In this document: in pieces, positions 7,954 to 16,304 of the stretch
Layout: the number at the start of each line of letters is the position of its first letter
How positions within the stretch are numbered: position 1 is the stretch's first letter
From: Streptomyces indicus
GTDB taxonomy: Bacteria > Actinomycetota > Actinomycetes > Streptomycetales > Streptomycetaceae
NCBI RefSeq assembly: GCF_900100315.1
Contig: NZ_FNFF01000001.1
Location: forward strand, 992,001-1,056,000
Length of the DNA stretch: 64,000 nt
Direction of reading: 5' to 3'
The notes under the pieces: model-generated
The model's database searches: none
What the model was told of the DNA's origin: nothing
What the model saw: the letters and a program-made list of their open reading frames with translations, nothing else
Position numbers and translations under genes: made by a program

Positions 7954-9312
7954 CTAGGCCGTTCGCAGGAAGCGGCTCAGCACGCGGGCGCCGAAGTGGA
8001 GGGCCTCGACGGGCACCCGTTCGTCGACGCCGTGGAACATCGCCGCATAGTCGTAGTTCTCCGGGAGCTTCAGCGGCGAGAAGCCGTATCCGGTGATGCC
8101 GAGGCGGGAGAACTGCTTCGCGTCCGTCCCTCCTGACATGCAGTACGGAATGACATGCCCGTCCGGTTCGAATTCTTCGAGAGCGGCCCGCATCTTCCGG
8201 TACGTGGGCGAGTCGACGGGGGCTTCCAGGGCGATCTCGCGGTGGTGGAACTCCCATTCCACGTCGGGTCCGGTGAGCTCGTCGAGGGTCTGGCGGAACT
8301 CCTCCTCGCCGCCCGGCAGGAACCGCCCGTCGACGAAGGCCACGGCCTCGCCCGGGATGACATTGACCTTGTAACCGGCCTGGAGCATCGTCGGGTTGGA
8401 GCTGTTGCGGACCGTCGGCTCGACCAGGGCGGCGGACCGGCCCAGCTTGGCGAGCAGCGCGTCCACGTCGAAGTCGGCCGCGTACACATCGGTCTCGACG
8501 CCGTGCAGCCTGGCCAGTTCGGCGAGGGCGGCGCGCACGGTGGTGGTGAGCCGCACGGGCCACTGGTGCTCGCCGATCCGCGCGATCGCCTGGGCGAGGT
8601 GGGTGACCGCGTTGGCCCGGTTGACCTTCGAGCCGTGGCCGGCCCGGCCGCGTGCGGTGAGCTTGAGCCAGCCGGTACCGCGCTCGCCGGCCGCGATCGG
8701 GTAGAGCGACATTCCGGGTCCCGCGTGGAAGGTGAAGGCGCCGGATTCGCTGATCCCCTCCGTACAGCCCGCGAAGAGGCCGGCGTGCTGCTCGACGAGG
8801 AACCCGGAGCCGTCGGCGGCGCTGGCCTCCTCGTCGGCGGTGAAGGCGATGACCAGGTCGCGGCGGGGGCGGATGCCCTGGCGGGCCCAGGAGCGGATCA
8901 CCGAGAGGATCATCGCGTCCATGTTCTTCATGTCGACCGCGCCGCGGCCCCACACGACTCCGTCGCGCAGCTCGCCGGAGAACGGGTGGACCTGCCAGTC
9001 CGCGGCCTCGGCGGGCACGACGTCGAGGTGGCCGTGCACGAGGAGCGCGTCCGCCGAGGGGTCGGTGCCCTCGATGCGCGCGACGACGTTCGCCCGCCCC
9101 GCCGTCCGCTCCAGGAGCACGGGCTCGAGGCCCGCGCCGGCCAGTTGCTCCGCCGCGTACTCGGCGGCGGGCCGCTCCTGGCAGTCGCCGCCGCCCCGGT
9201 TGGTGGTGTCGATCCGGATCAGCTCGGAGGTGAACCGGACCACCTCGTCGAGCCCGGCCGCGTCGATCCCGCTGTCGGTGGTGTCCGTCTGGTGGGTGAT
9301 GTGCTCAGCCAT
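7954..9312 (-). CDS. M20/M25/M40 family metallopeptidase (dipeptidase-like)
   Basis: A 452-residue dizinc M20 peptidase. LLVHGHLDVVP near residue 95 carries the first zinc His and catalytic Asp, GRGAVDMKN the bridging Asp, FTADEEASA the catalytic Glu/zinc Glu pair, and YCMSGGTDAKQF a later metal/active-site stretch. The lid domain lies between (AGHGSKVNRANAV). Relatives are ArgE/DapE/peptidase T-like exo- or dipeptidases. ATG 9312 overlaps the end of the M55 gene by 8 bp, so it is translationally coupled and belongs to the peptidase operon. Confidence 0.9.
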   Translation of the reverse strand: MAEHITHQTDTTDSGIDAAGLDEVVRFTSELIRIDTTNRGGGDCQERPAAEYAAEQLAGAGLEPVLLERTAGRANVVARIEGTDPSADALLVHGHLDVVPAEAADWQVHPFSGELRDGVVWGRGAVDMKNMDAMILSVIRSWARQGIRPRRDLVIAFTADEEASAADGSGFLVEQHAGLFAGCTEGISESGAFTFHAGPGMSLYPIAAGERGTGWLKLTARGRAGHGSKVNRANAVTHLAQAIARIGEHQWPVRLTTTVRAALAELARLHGVETDVYAADFDVDALLAKLGRSAALVEPTVRNSSNPTMLQAGYKVNVIPGEAVAFVDGRFLPGGEEEFRQTLDELTGPDVEWEFHHREIALEAPVDSPTYRKMRAALEEFEPDGHVIPYCMSGGTDAKQFSRLGITGYGFSPLKLPENYDYAAMFHGVDERVPVEALHFGARVLSRFLRTA

Positions 9313-10138
9313 ACTGCTCCTCGACCGCGGCGGAGACGACCGTGGTGACCGCCTTGAACGTACGGATGCCCTCATACATGGTCGGACTGGTGTAGGCGAC
9401 CTTCCGCTCGCCGGTGCGCTCGACTCCGGGGACCACGGTGGCGGAGAGCGACAGGTGCTCGGCGTCGAACTCCAGCTCCACGGTGAACGGCCCGCCCCGC
9501 ACCGGCTCATGACGCACCGCCAGGGCCGCCGCCTCCTTCGCGGCGGCACGGATGTCGGCCGCGGTGCGCGCGGGCGTGCGGCACACCGCCGCGTACCGCG
9601 ACACATGGTCCTTGACCGCCACCTTGAGCGCGCCCGGCGCATAGCCGAGGGCGTCCTCGCAGGTGAGGTCGTCGCCCGTGACGAGCACGACGGGGACGCC
9701 GAACTCGGCCACCACATGCGAGTTGAGCAGGCCTTCGCTGGCCCGCACCCCGTTGACCCACACGCCGGTGATGGAGTTGGCGAGATACGTGTGCGCGAGG
9801 ACGCCCTCCGCGCCCGCACCCGTGTGGTAGCCGATGAACGCGATGCCGTCCACGTCCCCGTGCTGCACGCCCTCCACCATGCTCAGCGACTTGTGGCGGC
9901 CGGTGAGCATCTGCGCCCGGTCGTCGAGCTGCTCCAGGAGCAGATTGCGCATCGACCAGTGCGCCTCGTTGATGAGCACCTCATCGGCACCGCCGTCGAA
10001 GAAACCGAGCACCGCGGCATTCACGTCCGAGGTGAACAGGGAGCGGCAGCGCTCCCATTGGGCATGGCCGGGCAGCACGTCGGCCGGCCAGGTCACACCG
10101 GTGGCGCCTTCCATGTCGGCGCTGATGAGGATCTTCAT
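9305..10138 (-). CDS. M55 family D-aminopeptidase (DppA-like)
   Basis: A 277-residue zinc D-aminopeptidase; the family type, Bacillus DppA, hydrolyses D-Ala-D-Ala and D-Ala-Gly-Gly. The start MKILISADMEGATG matches the family, giving Asp8 and Glu10. His60 (NEAH), His105 (GYHTGAG) and Glu135 (VRASEG) fall at or next to the DppA metal/catalytic positions recalled from the structure. The frame is open upstream, but ATG 10138 fits the conserved N-terminus. It is the first gene of the M55-M20-S9-S66 operon and divergent from the racemase gene, pointing to use of D-amino-acid-containing peptides. Confidence 0.92.
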   Translation of the reverse strand: MKILISADMEGATGVTWPADVLPGHAQWERCRSLFTSDVNAAVLGFFDGGADEVLINEAHWSMRNLLLEQLDDRAQMLTGRHKSLSMVEGVQHGDVDGIAFIGYHTGAGAEGVLAHTYLANSITGVWVNGVRASEGLLNSHVVAEFGVPVVLVTGDDLTCEDALGYAPGALKVAVKDHVSRYAAVCRTPARTAADIRAAAKEAAALAVRHEPVRGGPFTVELEFDAEHLSLSATVVPGVERTGERKVAYTSPTMYEGIRTFKAVTTVVSAAVEEQYG

Positions 10139-10344
10139 GCGGAGACCGTACGCGCTGGGCCGAGGCCCGGACCACCCCTGTGGATAACTGTCGCTGGACT
10201 GGACCTCTGGCTCTTCCACAGGGGTTGCCAGGAGCCCGTCCGGCACCTGGCTGACCTAGCCGCCACGCCCTCCACCGAGGCCAAGGAACGCTTATGGGGC
10301 ACAGTGGCCGCAGGCCGCGGACCGGCCGGCGACAGGAGGCGGAG
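10139..10344. promoter_or_regulatory. Divergent promoter region with 11-bp inverted repeat
   Basis: Spacer between the D-aminopeptidase operon and the racemase gene. A perfect 11-bp inverted repeat (ACCCCTGTGGA at 10174-10184, TCCACAGGGGT at 10215-10225) has its arms 30 bp apart, about four helical turns centre to centre. This is a plausible pair of regulator half-sites serving both directions. The TGTGGATAA inside the left arm also matches a DnaA box, probably by chance. Confidence 0.4.
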
Positions 10345-11040
10345 ATGAAGACCATCGGGCTGATCGGCGGCATGAGCTGGGAGTCGAGCGCCGAGTACTA
10401 CCGGCTGCTCAACGAGTTCACGCGCGAGCGCCTCGGCGGTCTGCACTCGGCCCGCTGCGTCCTGTACTCCGTGGACTTCGCCGAGATCGAGGAACTGCAG
10501 GCCGCCGGCGCCTGGGAAGCGGCCGGGAAGATCCTCGCGGACGCGGCACGCGGGGTGGCCGCCGCAGGCGCGGACATGGTGCTGATCTGCACGAACACCA
10601 TGCACAAGGTCGCCGACCAGGTGCAGGACGCGGTGCCGGTCCCGCTGGTGCACCTCGCGGACACCACAGCACACGCGGTCACGTCCGCGGGACTGCGGCG
10701 GGTCGGTCTGCTGGGCACGGCGTTCACGATGGAGCAGGACTTCTACCGGGGCCGCCTCGCGCGCCACGGGCTCGACGTGCTGGTGCCGGACGAGCAGGAG
10801 CGCGCGCTCGTCCATCACGTCATCTACGAGGAGTTGTGCCTCGGGGTCGTCCGCGAGGCGTCCCGCGCCGCGTACCGGAGGGTCATCGACCGGCTGGTCG
10901 GCGAGGGGGCGGAGGGCATCATCCTCGGCTGCACCGAGATCGAACTCCTCATCGCCCCCGAGCACAGCCCCGTCCCCGTCTTCCCGACGGCACGCCTGCA
11001 CGCCGAGGCCGCGGTGGCGCTGGCGCTGGGCGAGGGCTGA
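10345..11040 (+). CDS. Aspartate/glutamate racemase family protein
   Basis: A 231-residue cofactor-independent Asp/Glu racemase superfamily enzyme (YgeA/aspartate-racemase branch). The start MKTIGLIGGMSWESSAEYY is diagnostic. The two catalytic cysteines are in ICTNTMHK (near residue 83) and LGCTEIELL (near residue 197), so both acid/base residues are present. AGGAGG lies 5 nt before ATG 10345. Its divergence from a D-aminopeptidase operon suggests it interconverts D- and L-acidic amino acids released from peptides; the exact substrate is not known. Confidence 0.9.
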   Translation: MKTIGLIGGMSWESSAEYYRLLNEFTRERLGGLHSARCVLYSVDFAEIEELQAAGAWEAAGKILADAARGVAAAGADMVLICTNTMHKVADQVQDAVPVPLVHLADTTAHAVTSAGLRRVGLLGTAFTMEQDFYRGRLARHGLDVLVPDEQERALVHHVIYEELCLGVVREASRAAYRRVIDRLVGEGAEGIILGCTEIELLIAPEHSPVPVFPTARLHAEAAVALALGEG

Positions 11041-11097
11041 CGGCGGGGCGGCCCACCTCGGCCGGTGTCACCAGAAGCCGCAAGCCGGACGGCAGCC

Positions 11098-11919
11098 TCA
11101 GCGGTCGAGATGCCGCGCCCACGCGAAGCAGAAGCAGCCGTAGCAGCAGATGCCGAGGGCGATGCCGGTCAGGAGCGCCGGGCCGAAGGGCTGGTCGAGT
11201 ACCTCGCGGAGCGCCTGGTCCAGGCCGCCCGACTTGTCGGGTTCATGGGTGAGGGCTGCCCATCCGAACAGGACCCCCACCACGGCGAGCGCCAGGCCCT
11301 TCGCCACGTGGCCCGCACGCCCCAGCCATGTGTACGCCGTGCCCGTGGTCCCCGACGTGCCGCGCCCGTCGAAGGTGTCGAGGAAGCGGTCCGTGAGGCC
11401 GTTGCGCACCAGATGCACCCCGATGCCGATGATCACGGCGCCGACGGCGGCGACGATCGCCTGCCCGGCCGGCAGGTCCATGAGCCGCGCGGTCAGGCTG
11501 TCGGTGGCCTGCTCGTTGTCCTGCTGCTTGGAGCCGAGGGCGATGCCGAGCGCCGAGGTGCCCAGCACGCCGAACACGACCGCCTTGCCCGCGGAAGCCA
11601 GCCGCCGCCGTGTCCGTTTGCGTTCCGTGCGGTGGCCGACGGCGGCTTCGATCAGCTGCCAGACGACGAGCAGGTACATCCCGACGGCGGTCGCCCAGAC
11701 GACCGCCCCGCCCATGGGCCCCTGCGCCAGCTCTTCGATCGCACCGGTCGGCGAGGCGCTGCCCGCGCCGTCGCCGAGAGCGAGCTGCACGGCGAGCCAG
11801 CCCACGACGACGTGGACGAGCCCGTAGGCGAGGAGGCCGAAGGAGGCCGCCCGGTCGACCCAGTCGCTGCGGTCGGCGCGCCGTCCCAGGCGGCGGGCGC
11901 GGAAGGAGAGTTGGCTCAT
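11098..11919 (-). CDS. DUF1206 integral membrane protein
   Basis: A 273-residue protein with about six transmembrane helices in three pairs, the DUF1206 layout. The helices include FGLLAYGLVHVVVGWLAVQL, AVVWATAVGMYLLVVWQL, AVVFGVLGTSALGIALG, AIVAAVGAVIIGIGVHLV, GLALAVVGVLFGWAAL and ALLTGIALGICCYGCFCFAW. The loops are basic (GHRTERKRTRRRL). Helix pairs recur with a Gly/Tyr pattern. The function is unknown. ATG 11919 begins the conserved MSQLSFRARRLGRRAD segment; upstream ATGs in frame exist without a clear RBS. Confidence 0.82.
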   Translation of the reverse strand: MSQLSFRARRLGRRADRSDWVDRAASFGLLAYGLVHVVVGWLAVQLALGDGAGSASPTGAIEELAQGPMGGAVVWATAVGMYLLVVWQLIEAAVGHRTERKRTRRRLASAGKAVVFGVLGTSALGIALGSKQQDNEQATDSLTARLMDLPAGQAIVAAVGAVIIGIGVHLVRNGLTDRFLDTFDGRGTSGTTGTAYTWLGRAGHVAKGLALAVVGVLFGWAALTHEPDKSGGLDQALREVLDQPFGPALLTGIALGICCYGCFCFAWARHLDR

Positions 11920-12024
11920 GGCCTGACGAATTGCCCGCCACGCGGGGGCTACACCCGGGAAACCGGCCCCGCTCCGGCGCACGGCACGGTGCCCGTCCCC
12001 CGGGCCCCGCTGCCGCCCCGTATG

Positions 12025-12093
12025 CCTGAATGAGCCCGCGCCTCATTCCTCAATGAGCCCGCACCTCATTCCTGAATGAGCCCGCACCTCATC
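12025..12093. repeat. 23-bp tandem repeat x3 with internal hairpins
   Basis: Three perfectly adjacent 23-bp units (12025-12047, 12048-12070, 12071-12093) between the divergent DUF1206 and VanZ-like genes. Each contains GAATGAG and CTCATTC (or a one-base variant), which are reverse complements. The array therefore offers alternating inverted repeats with 7-bp arms, both within and across units. This may be a multi-site operator or a duplicated terminator stem. Confidence 0.7.
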
Positions 12094-12189
12094 CTCCCCA
12101 GAAGCCGTCAGGCCCACCAATTCCGCATGGCCGCCCCTGCCCGGGGAACTGGAGCGGAATGCCCGTCCGCCACCGCTCGGAGGGAAGTG

Positions 12190-12885
12190 ATGGCCCAGAC
12201 TCGCGCACGGGGCGTCGCCCGGAAGTCCGGGAGACGCCCCGCACGTCCGTCCGCCGCCCCGACGCGCAGGCCCGTTCCCTGGCCGGTGCGCGCCCTGGCG
12301 ATGCTGCTCGCGCTGGCCGCGATGGTGGCGTTCGGGGTGGTGCTCGCCCGGCTCACCCTGCAACCGTCCTCGGCATCGGTGCCGCTCACGCACACCAACC
12401 TGCGGCCAGGTGAGTCGATACGGGACTACCTCGCCCAGCCGGCCTTCCGCGACACGGTCAAACAGCTCGGCGGCAACATCCTGCTCGGCGTGCCGTTCGG
12501 AGTTCTGCTTCCGGTGGTCGCCCCAGGTGCGCGCGGCATCCTGCGGGTGTTCGCCGTCACGGCTTTCGTCATGCTGTGCGTCGAGGTGGTACAGGGCGCC
12601 GTGATCACCGGCAGGGCGTTCGACATCGACGACGTCCTGCTCAACACCACCGGCGCGCTGCTCGGTTACCTGCTGGTGGGGCGGCGGCTCGCCCGCAGGA
12701 TCCATCCGCCGCGCCGGCGCCGGTTCCGCTGGTACGGCAGGCCCGACGAGGCCGAGGCCGTACGCGAGGAGCGCTCCTCCCGTACGGCACGCCGCTCACG
12801 CCCGAGGAAACCGACACCGGCCGGGACCGCACCGAGGACGACGGAGAGCGGCCGCACCGGGTGGAGGCTGTGGCGCCGGACGTGA
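12190..12885 (+). CDS. VanZ family membrane protein
   Basis: A 231-residue VanZ-like protein. After a basic N-terminus (RKSGRRPARPSAAPTRR) come four transmembrane helices: LAMLLALAAMVAFGVVLARL, the family motif LGGNILLGVPFGVLLPVV, ILRVFAVTAFVMLCVEVVQ and TGALLGYLLVGRRL. The conserved FDIDDVLLNTTGALLGY precedes the last helix. The C-tail is long, basic and proline-rich. VanZ relatives affect teicoplanin susceptibility in enterococci; in actinobacteria the role is unknown. ATG 12190 follows GGAGGG; GTG 12187 is an adjacent alternative. Confidence 0.88.
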   Translation: MAQTRARGVARKSGRRPARPSAAPTRRPVPWPVRALAMLLALAAMVAFGVVLARLTLQPSSASVPLTHTNLRPGESIRDYLAQPAFRDTVKQLGGNILLGVPFGVLLPVVAPGARGILRVFAVTAFVMLCVEVVQGAVITGRAFDIDDVLLNTTGALLGYLLVGRRLARRIHPPRRRRFRWYGRPDEAEAVREERSSRTARRSRPRKPTPAGTAPRTTESGRTGWRLWRRT

Positions 12886-12925
12886 CGTGGACCGCCGGCC
12901 GCTCACAGCGTCCTGTGCGGGCGGG

Positions 12926-14119
12926 TCAGCTCGGCGCGGACTGCGTCCCGCCGAGCGGCCCGCCGCCGCGCCCGTACCGCACCGCCACCGTCTCGGCCAC
13001 GATCGCGACCGCGACCTCCTCGGGGGTACGGCCGCCGAGGTCGAGCCCGATCGGCGACCGCAGCTTCGCCAACTCGCCCTCGCCGAGGCCCGCTTCCCGC
13101 AGCCGCCGCTCGCGGTCCTCGTGCGTACGCCGCGACCCCATCGCCCCCACATAGGCGACCGGCAGGCGCAACGCCAGCTCCAGGAGCGGCACATCGAACT
13201 TGGGGTCATGGGTGAGCACGCACAGCACGGTCCGCCCGTCGACCTGCGTGCCGGCCAGGTACCGGTGCGGCCAGTCGACCACGATCTCGTCCGCGTCGGG
13301 GAAGCGTGCCCGGGTCGTGAAGACCTCGCGCGCGTCGCACACGGTCACGTGGTAGCCGAGGAACTTGCCCGCCCGCACGAGCGCGGACGCGAAGTCCATC
13401 GAGCCGAACACGATCATCCGCGGCGGCGGCAGGCTCGACTCCACGAACACCGTGAGCCCGCCGGGGCACCGCGAGCCGTCCTCCGACAGCTCCACGTTCC
13501 CGTTGCGTCCGCCGTCGAGCAGCGCCCGGGCCTCGCGCGCCACGGTGTCCGCGAGCCCGTCGCCACCCCGGCCGGGTGCGTCCGGCACCAGCTCATCCGC
13601 ACCCAGCGTCCCGTCGTCACCCGGGCCCGGTGCGTCCGGCACCTCCTCATCCGCACCGAGCGTCCCGTCGTATGCCCCGTCCGTCCGCACCACCACGGCC
13701 CGCCCCACCAACTCCGTGGGCCCTCGGACCACGCGGGCGAGTGCCACGCCCTCGTCCCCCGCGGCGGCCTCAACCGCCTTGGTGAACAAGGCCCGTTCGC
13801 GCGTGCCGAGCCGCACCGGGGTGACCAGGACGTCGATCACCCCGCCGCAGGTGAGCCCCACCGCGAACGCGTCCTCGTCGCTGTACCCGAACCGCTCGAG
13901 CACCGGCTCACCGTCCGCCAGCGCCTGCGCGCACAGCTCGTACACCGCGCCCTCGACGCAGCCGCCGGACACCGAGCCGATGACGGTGCCGTCGGCGTCC
14001 ACGGCGAGTGCGGCACCGGGGCCGCGGGGTGCGCTGCCGCTCGCGCCGACGACGGTGGCGACGGCGAACTCCCGGCCCTCGGCCAGCCAGCGGCTCAACT
14101 GCGGTGACAGGTCAAGCAC
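12926..14119 (-). CDS. paoD: XdhC/CoxI family molybdenum-cofactor chaperone (PaoD-like)
   Basis: A 397-residue XdhC-family protein, which binds and matures Moco and inserts it into molybdenum hydroxylases. The N-terminal XdhC/CoxI domain has FAVATVVGASGSAPRGPGAA and SVSGGCVEGAV plus LTCGGVIDVLV. The C-terminal Rossmann domain has RMIVFGSMDFASALVRAGK and AYVGAMGSRRTHEDR. An 18-residue in-frame duplication (DGTLGADE-VPDAPG, 54-bp unit starting at 13575 and 13629) lies in the linker near residue 175. GTG 14119 overlaps the end of the large subunit gene by 8 bp, the same order as paoD after paoABC. Confidence 0.88.
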   Translation of the reverse strand: MLDLSPQLSRWLAEGREFAVATVVGASGSAPRGPGAALAVDADGTVIGSVSGGCVEGAVYELCAQALADGEPVLERFGYSDEDAFAVGLTCGGVIDVLVTPVRLGTRERALFTKAVEAAAGDEGVALARVVRGPTELVGRAVVVRTDGAYDGTLGADEEVPDAPGPGDDGTLGADELVPDAPGRGGDGLADTVAREARALLDGGRNGNVELSEDGSRCPGGLTVFVESSLPPPRMIVFGSMDFASALVRAGKFLGYHVTVCDAREVFTTRARFPDADEIVVDWPHRYLAGTQVDGRTVLCVLTHDPKFDVPLLELALRLPVAYVGAMGSRRTHEDRERRLREAGLGEGELAKLRSPIGLDLGGRTPEEVAVAIVAETVAVRYGRGGGPLGGTQSAPS

Positions 14120-16304
14120 GGTGGGACTCCCCCGTCCCCGAAGGCTCCGTGCCCGCGCGAGATCCCGCAGCCGCCGACGCCTCGCCCGCCAGGACCCGGT
14201 CCGGCCGGATCGGCAGCTGCCGGTGGCGTACGCCGGTCGCGTGCCGTACGGCGTTCGCGACGGCCGCGGCGGCACCGACCACGCCGATCTCGCCGACTCC
14301 CTTGATGCCGACCGGGTCGCCGGGCGTCGGGTCGTCCACCCAGTCCGCCTCGACGCGGTCCACGTCGGCGTGCGAGGCGACGTGGTAGCCGGCGAGGTCG
14401 GCGCCGACGAGGCCGCCCGTGCGCCCGTCGCGCACCGCCTCCTCGTGCAACGCCATCGAGATGCCCCAGACCATGCCGCCGACGAGCTGGCTGCGTGCGG
14501 TGAGCGGGTTGACGATCCGGCCCGCCGCGAACATCCCGAGCATGCGCCGTACGCGCACCTCACCGGTCGCCGGGTCGACGGCGACCTCGGCAAACTGCGC
14601 GCCGTACGAGTGCCGTTCGGCCGGGGTCTGGCCGGCGAGCGCGGTGGTGCTGTCCGAGCGGACGGTGAGCCCGTCGGCCGGGATCTCGGCGCCGAGGGCG
14701 AGCCGCTCGCGCAGTTCCTCGGCCGCGGGGGTGATCGCCCAGGCCCAGGAGCTGGTCCCGGCCGAGCCGCCGGCGAGCCAGGCGGGGCCGAACGCGCTGT
14801 CCCCGATGCGGACGCGGACCTGCTCCGGGCCGACGCCCAGGGCGTCGGCCGCGATCAGCAGGAGAGCCGTACGCGCTCCGGTGCCGATGTCGGCCGCGGC
14901 GATGCGCACCGTGAACGTCCCGTCCGGCCAAGCCGTGACCGCCGCCGTGGACGGCACCGCGAAGGCGTGGAAGGTGGCCGCCGCGACCCCGGTGCCGAGC
15001 AGCCAGCGCCCGTCGCGGCGCAGCCGCGGACGCGGGTCGCGCTCGGCCCAGCCGAAGCGGCGGGCGCCCTCCTCGAAGCAGGCGCGCAGGCTGCGTCCCG
15101 CGAACGGCAGCCCGCTCACCGGACCCACCGCGGGTTCGTTGCGCAGCCGCAGCTCGACCGGGTCGACGCCGCAGCGCTCGGCCAGTTCGTCGAGCGCCGA
15201 CTCCAGGGCGAAGGAGCCCGGCGCCATCCCCGGCGCGCGCATCGAGGTCGGGGTCGGCACGTCGAGGCGCACGATCCGGGCGTCGGTGTGGTGGGCCGCC
15301 GCCTCGTAGAGGACTCGGCCCGCGGCACCGGCCGGTTCCACGAACTCGTACACCTGAGAAGTCTGGCTCAGCGAGGTGTGCGCCAGCGCGCGCAGGCGTC
15401 CGTCCGGGTCGGCGCCGAGGCGGACGCGCTGGGCGGTGGGGCTGCGGTAGCCGGCGAGGCTGAACATCTGGCGGCGGGTCATCGCCACGCGTACCGGGCG
15501 CCGCAGCTCGGTGGCCGCCATGACGGCCGCGATCTGGTGCACCCGTACGCCCTTGGAGCCGAAGCCGCCGCCCACGTGCTCGGAGCGCACGCGGACCGTG
15601 CCGGGCGCGAGCGAGAAGGCCTGCGCGAGGTCGTCGGCGGTCCAGCTCGCGCCCTGGTTGGAGTCGAGGACCTCGAGCCGCCCGTCCTCCCAGTACGCGG
15701 TGCAGGTGTGCGGCTCCATCGGGTTGTGGTGTTCCTCCGGTGTCGTGTACGAGGCGTCGACCACGACCGCGGAGGCGGCGAGCTGGGCGTCCAGGTCGCC
15801 CTTCTCGACGGTCGCGGGCACGACGCCGTCCACCGTGTACGCGTCCGCGCGCCCGGCCCGGAACTCCGTGTCGTGCGGCTCGGTCTCGTACTCCACGGCC
15901 AGCGCGTCGGCGCCCGCCCGCGCCTGCTCGGGCGTCTCGGCCACGACGAGCGCGACGGGCCAGCCCAGGTGCGGCACCCGGTCGTCCTGGAACGCCCGCA
16001 CCGTCGGGTCGGGCGCGCTGCCCATGATGCTGGGGTAGTCGGCGCGCACCCGCGGCGCGTTGTGGTGGTGCAGTACGGCGACGACTCCGGGCATCGCGCG
16101 CACCGCGGCGTCGTCGATGGACCGGATCCGGCCGCGCGCGACCGCGGAGAGCACCAGGCTGCCGTGGGCGAGTCCGGTGAGCGGGATGTCGCCGGTGTAG
16201 CGGGCCGCGCCGGTGATCTTCTCGCGGCCCTCCACGCGGGTGCGGGAAGTCCCGACGGCGCCTGTTGCCGTGCCCTCGGTCGTCGGGGGAAGTGTGGTGG
16301 TCAT
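14112..16304 (-). CDS. paoC: Aldehyde oxidoreductase molybdenum-binding subunit (PaoC/YagR-like)
   Basis: A 730-residue molybdopterin subunit of the xanthine oxidase family. Domains in order: Ald_Xan_dh_C 'a/b hammerhead' (VEGREKITGAARYTGD, residues about 24-130), then the Moco-binding domains. Moco loops include EHVGGGFGSKGVRV, TSMRAPGMAPGSFALE, IGTGARTALLLIAADA and AGGSAGTSSWAWA. The catalytic Glu is in GIKGVGEIGVVG. Lengths and neighbours match E. coli PaoC, which oxidises aromatic and other aldehydes. ATG 16304 overlaps the FAD-subunit stop (ATGA). Xanthine or isoquinoline oxidation is a less likely alternative. Confidence 0.9.
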   Translation of the reverse strand: MTTTLPPTTEGTATGAVGTSRTRVEGREKITGAARYTGDIPLTGLAHGSLVLSAVARGRIRSIDDAAVRAMPGVVAVLHHHNAPRVRADYPSIMGSAPDPTVRAFQDDRVPHLGWPVALVVAETPEQARAGADALAVEYETEPHDTEFRAGRADAYTVDGVVPATVEKGDLDAQLAASAVVVDASYTTPEEHHNPMEPHTCTAYWEDGRLEVLDSNQGASWTADDLAQAFSLAPGTVRVRSEHVGGGFGSKGVRVHQIAAVMAATELRRPVRVAMTRRQMFSLAGYRSPTAQRVRLGADPDGRLRALAHTSLSQTSQVYEFVEPAGAAGRVLYEAAAHHTDARIVRLDVPTPTSMRAPGMAPGSFALESALDELAERCGVDPVELRLRNEPAVGPVSGLPFAGRSLRACFEEGARRFGWAERDPRPRLRRDGRWLLGTGVAAATFHAFAVPSTAAVTAWPDGTFTVRIAAADIGTGARTALLLIAADALGVGPEQVRVRIGDSAFGPAWLAGGSAGTSSWAWAITPAAEELRERLALGAEIPADGLTVRSDSTTALAGQTPAERHSYGAQFAEVAVDPATGEVRVRRMLGMFAAGRIVNPLTARSQLVGGMVWGISMALHEEAVRDGRTGGLVGADLAGYHVASHADVDRVEADWVDDPTPGDPVGIKGVGEIGVVGAAAAVANAVRHATGVRHRQLPIRPDRVLAGEASAAAGSRAGTEPSGTGESHRA

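Noticed and set aside
10179..10187. TGTGGATAA, a match to a DnaA box
   Set aside because: A single site with no cluster and no dnaA/dnaN or origin context; not an origin.
12043..12705. Minus-strand frame crossing the triple repeat opposite the VanZ-like gene
   Set aside because: No domain, and the plus-strand VanZ family protein is convincing.
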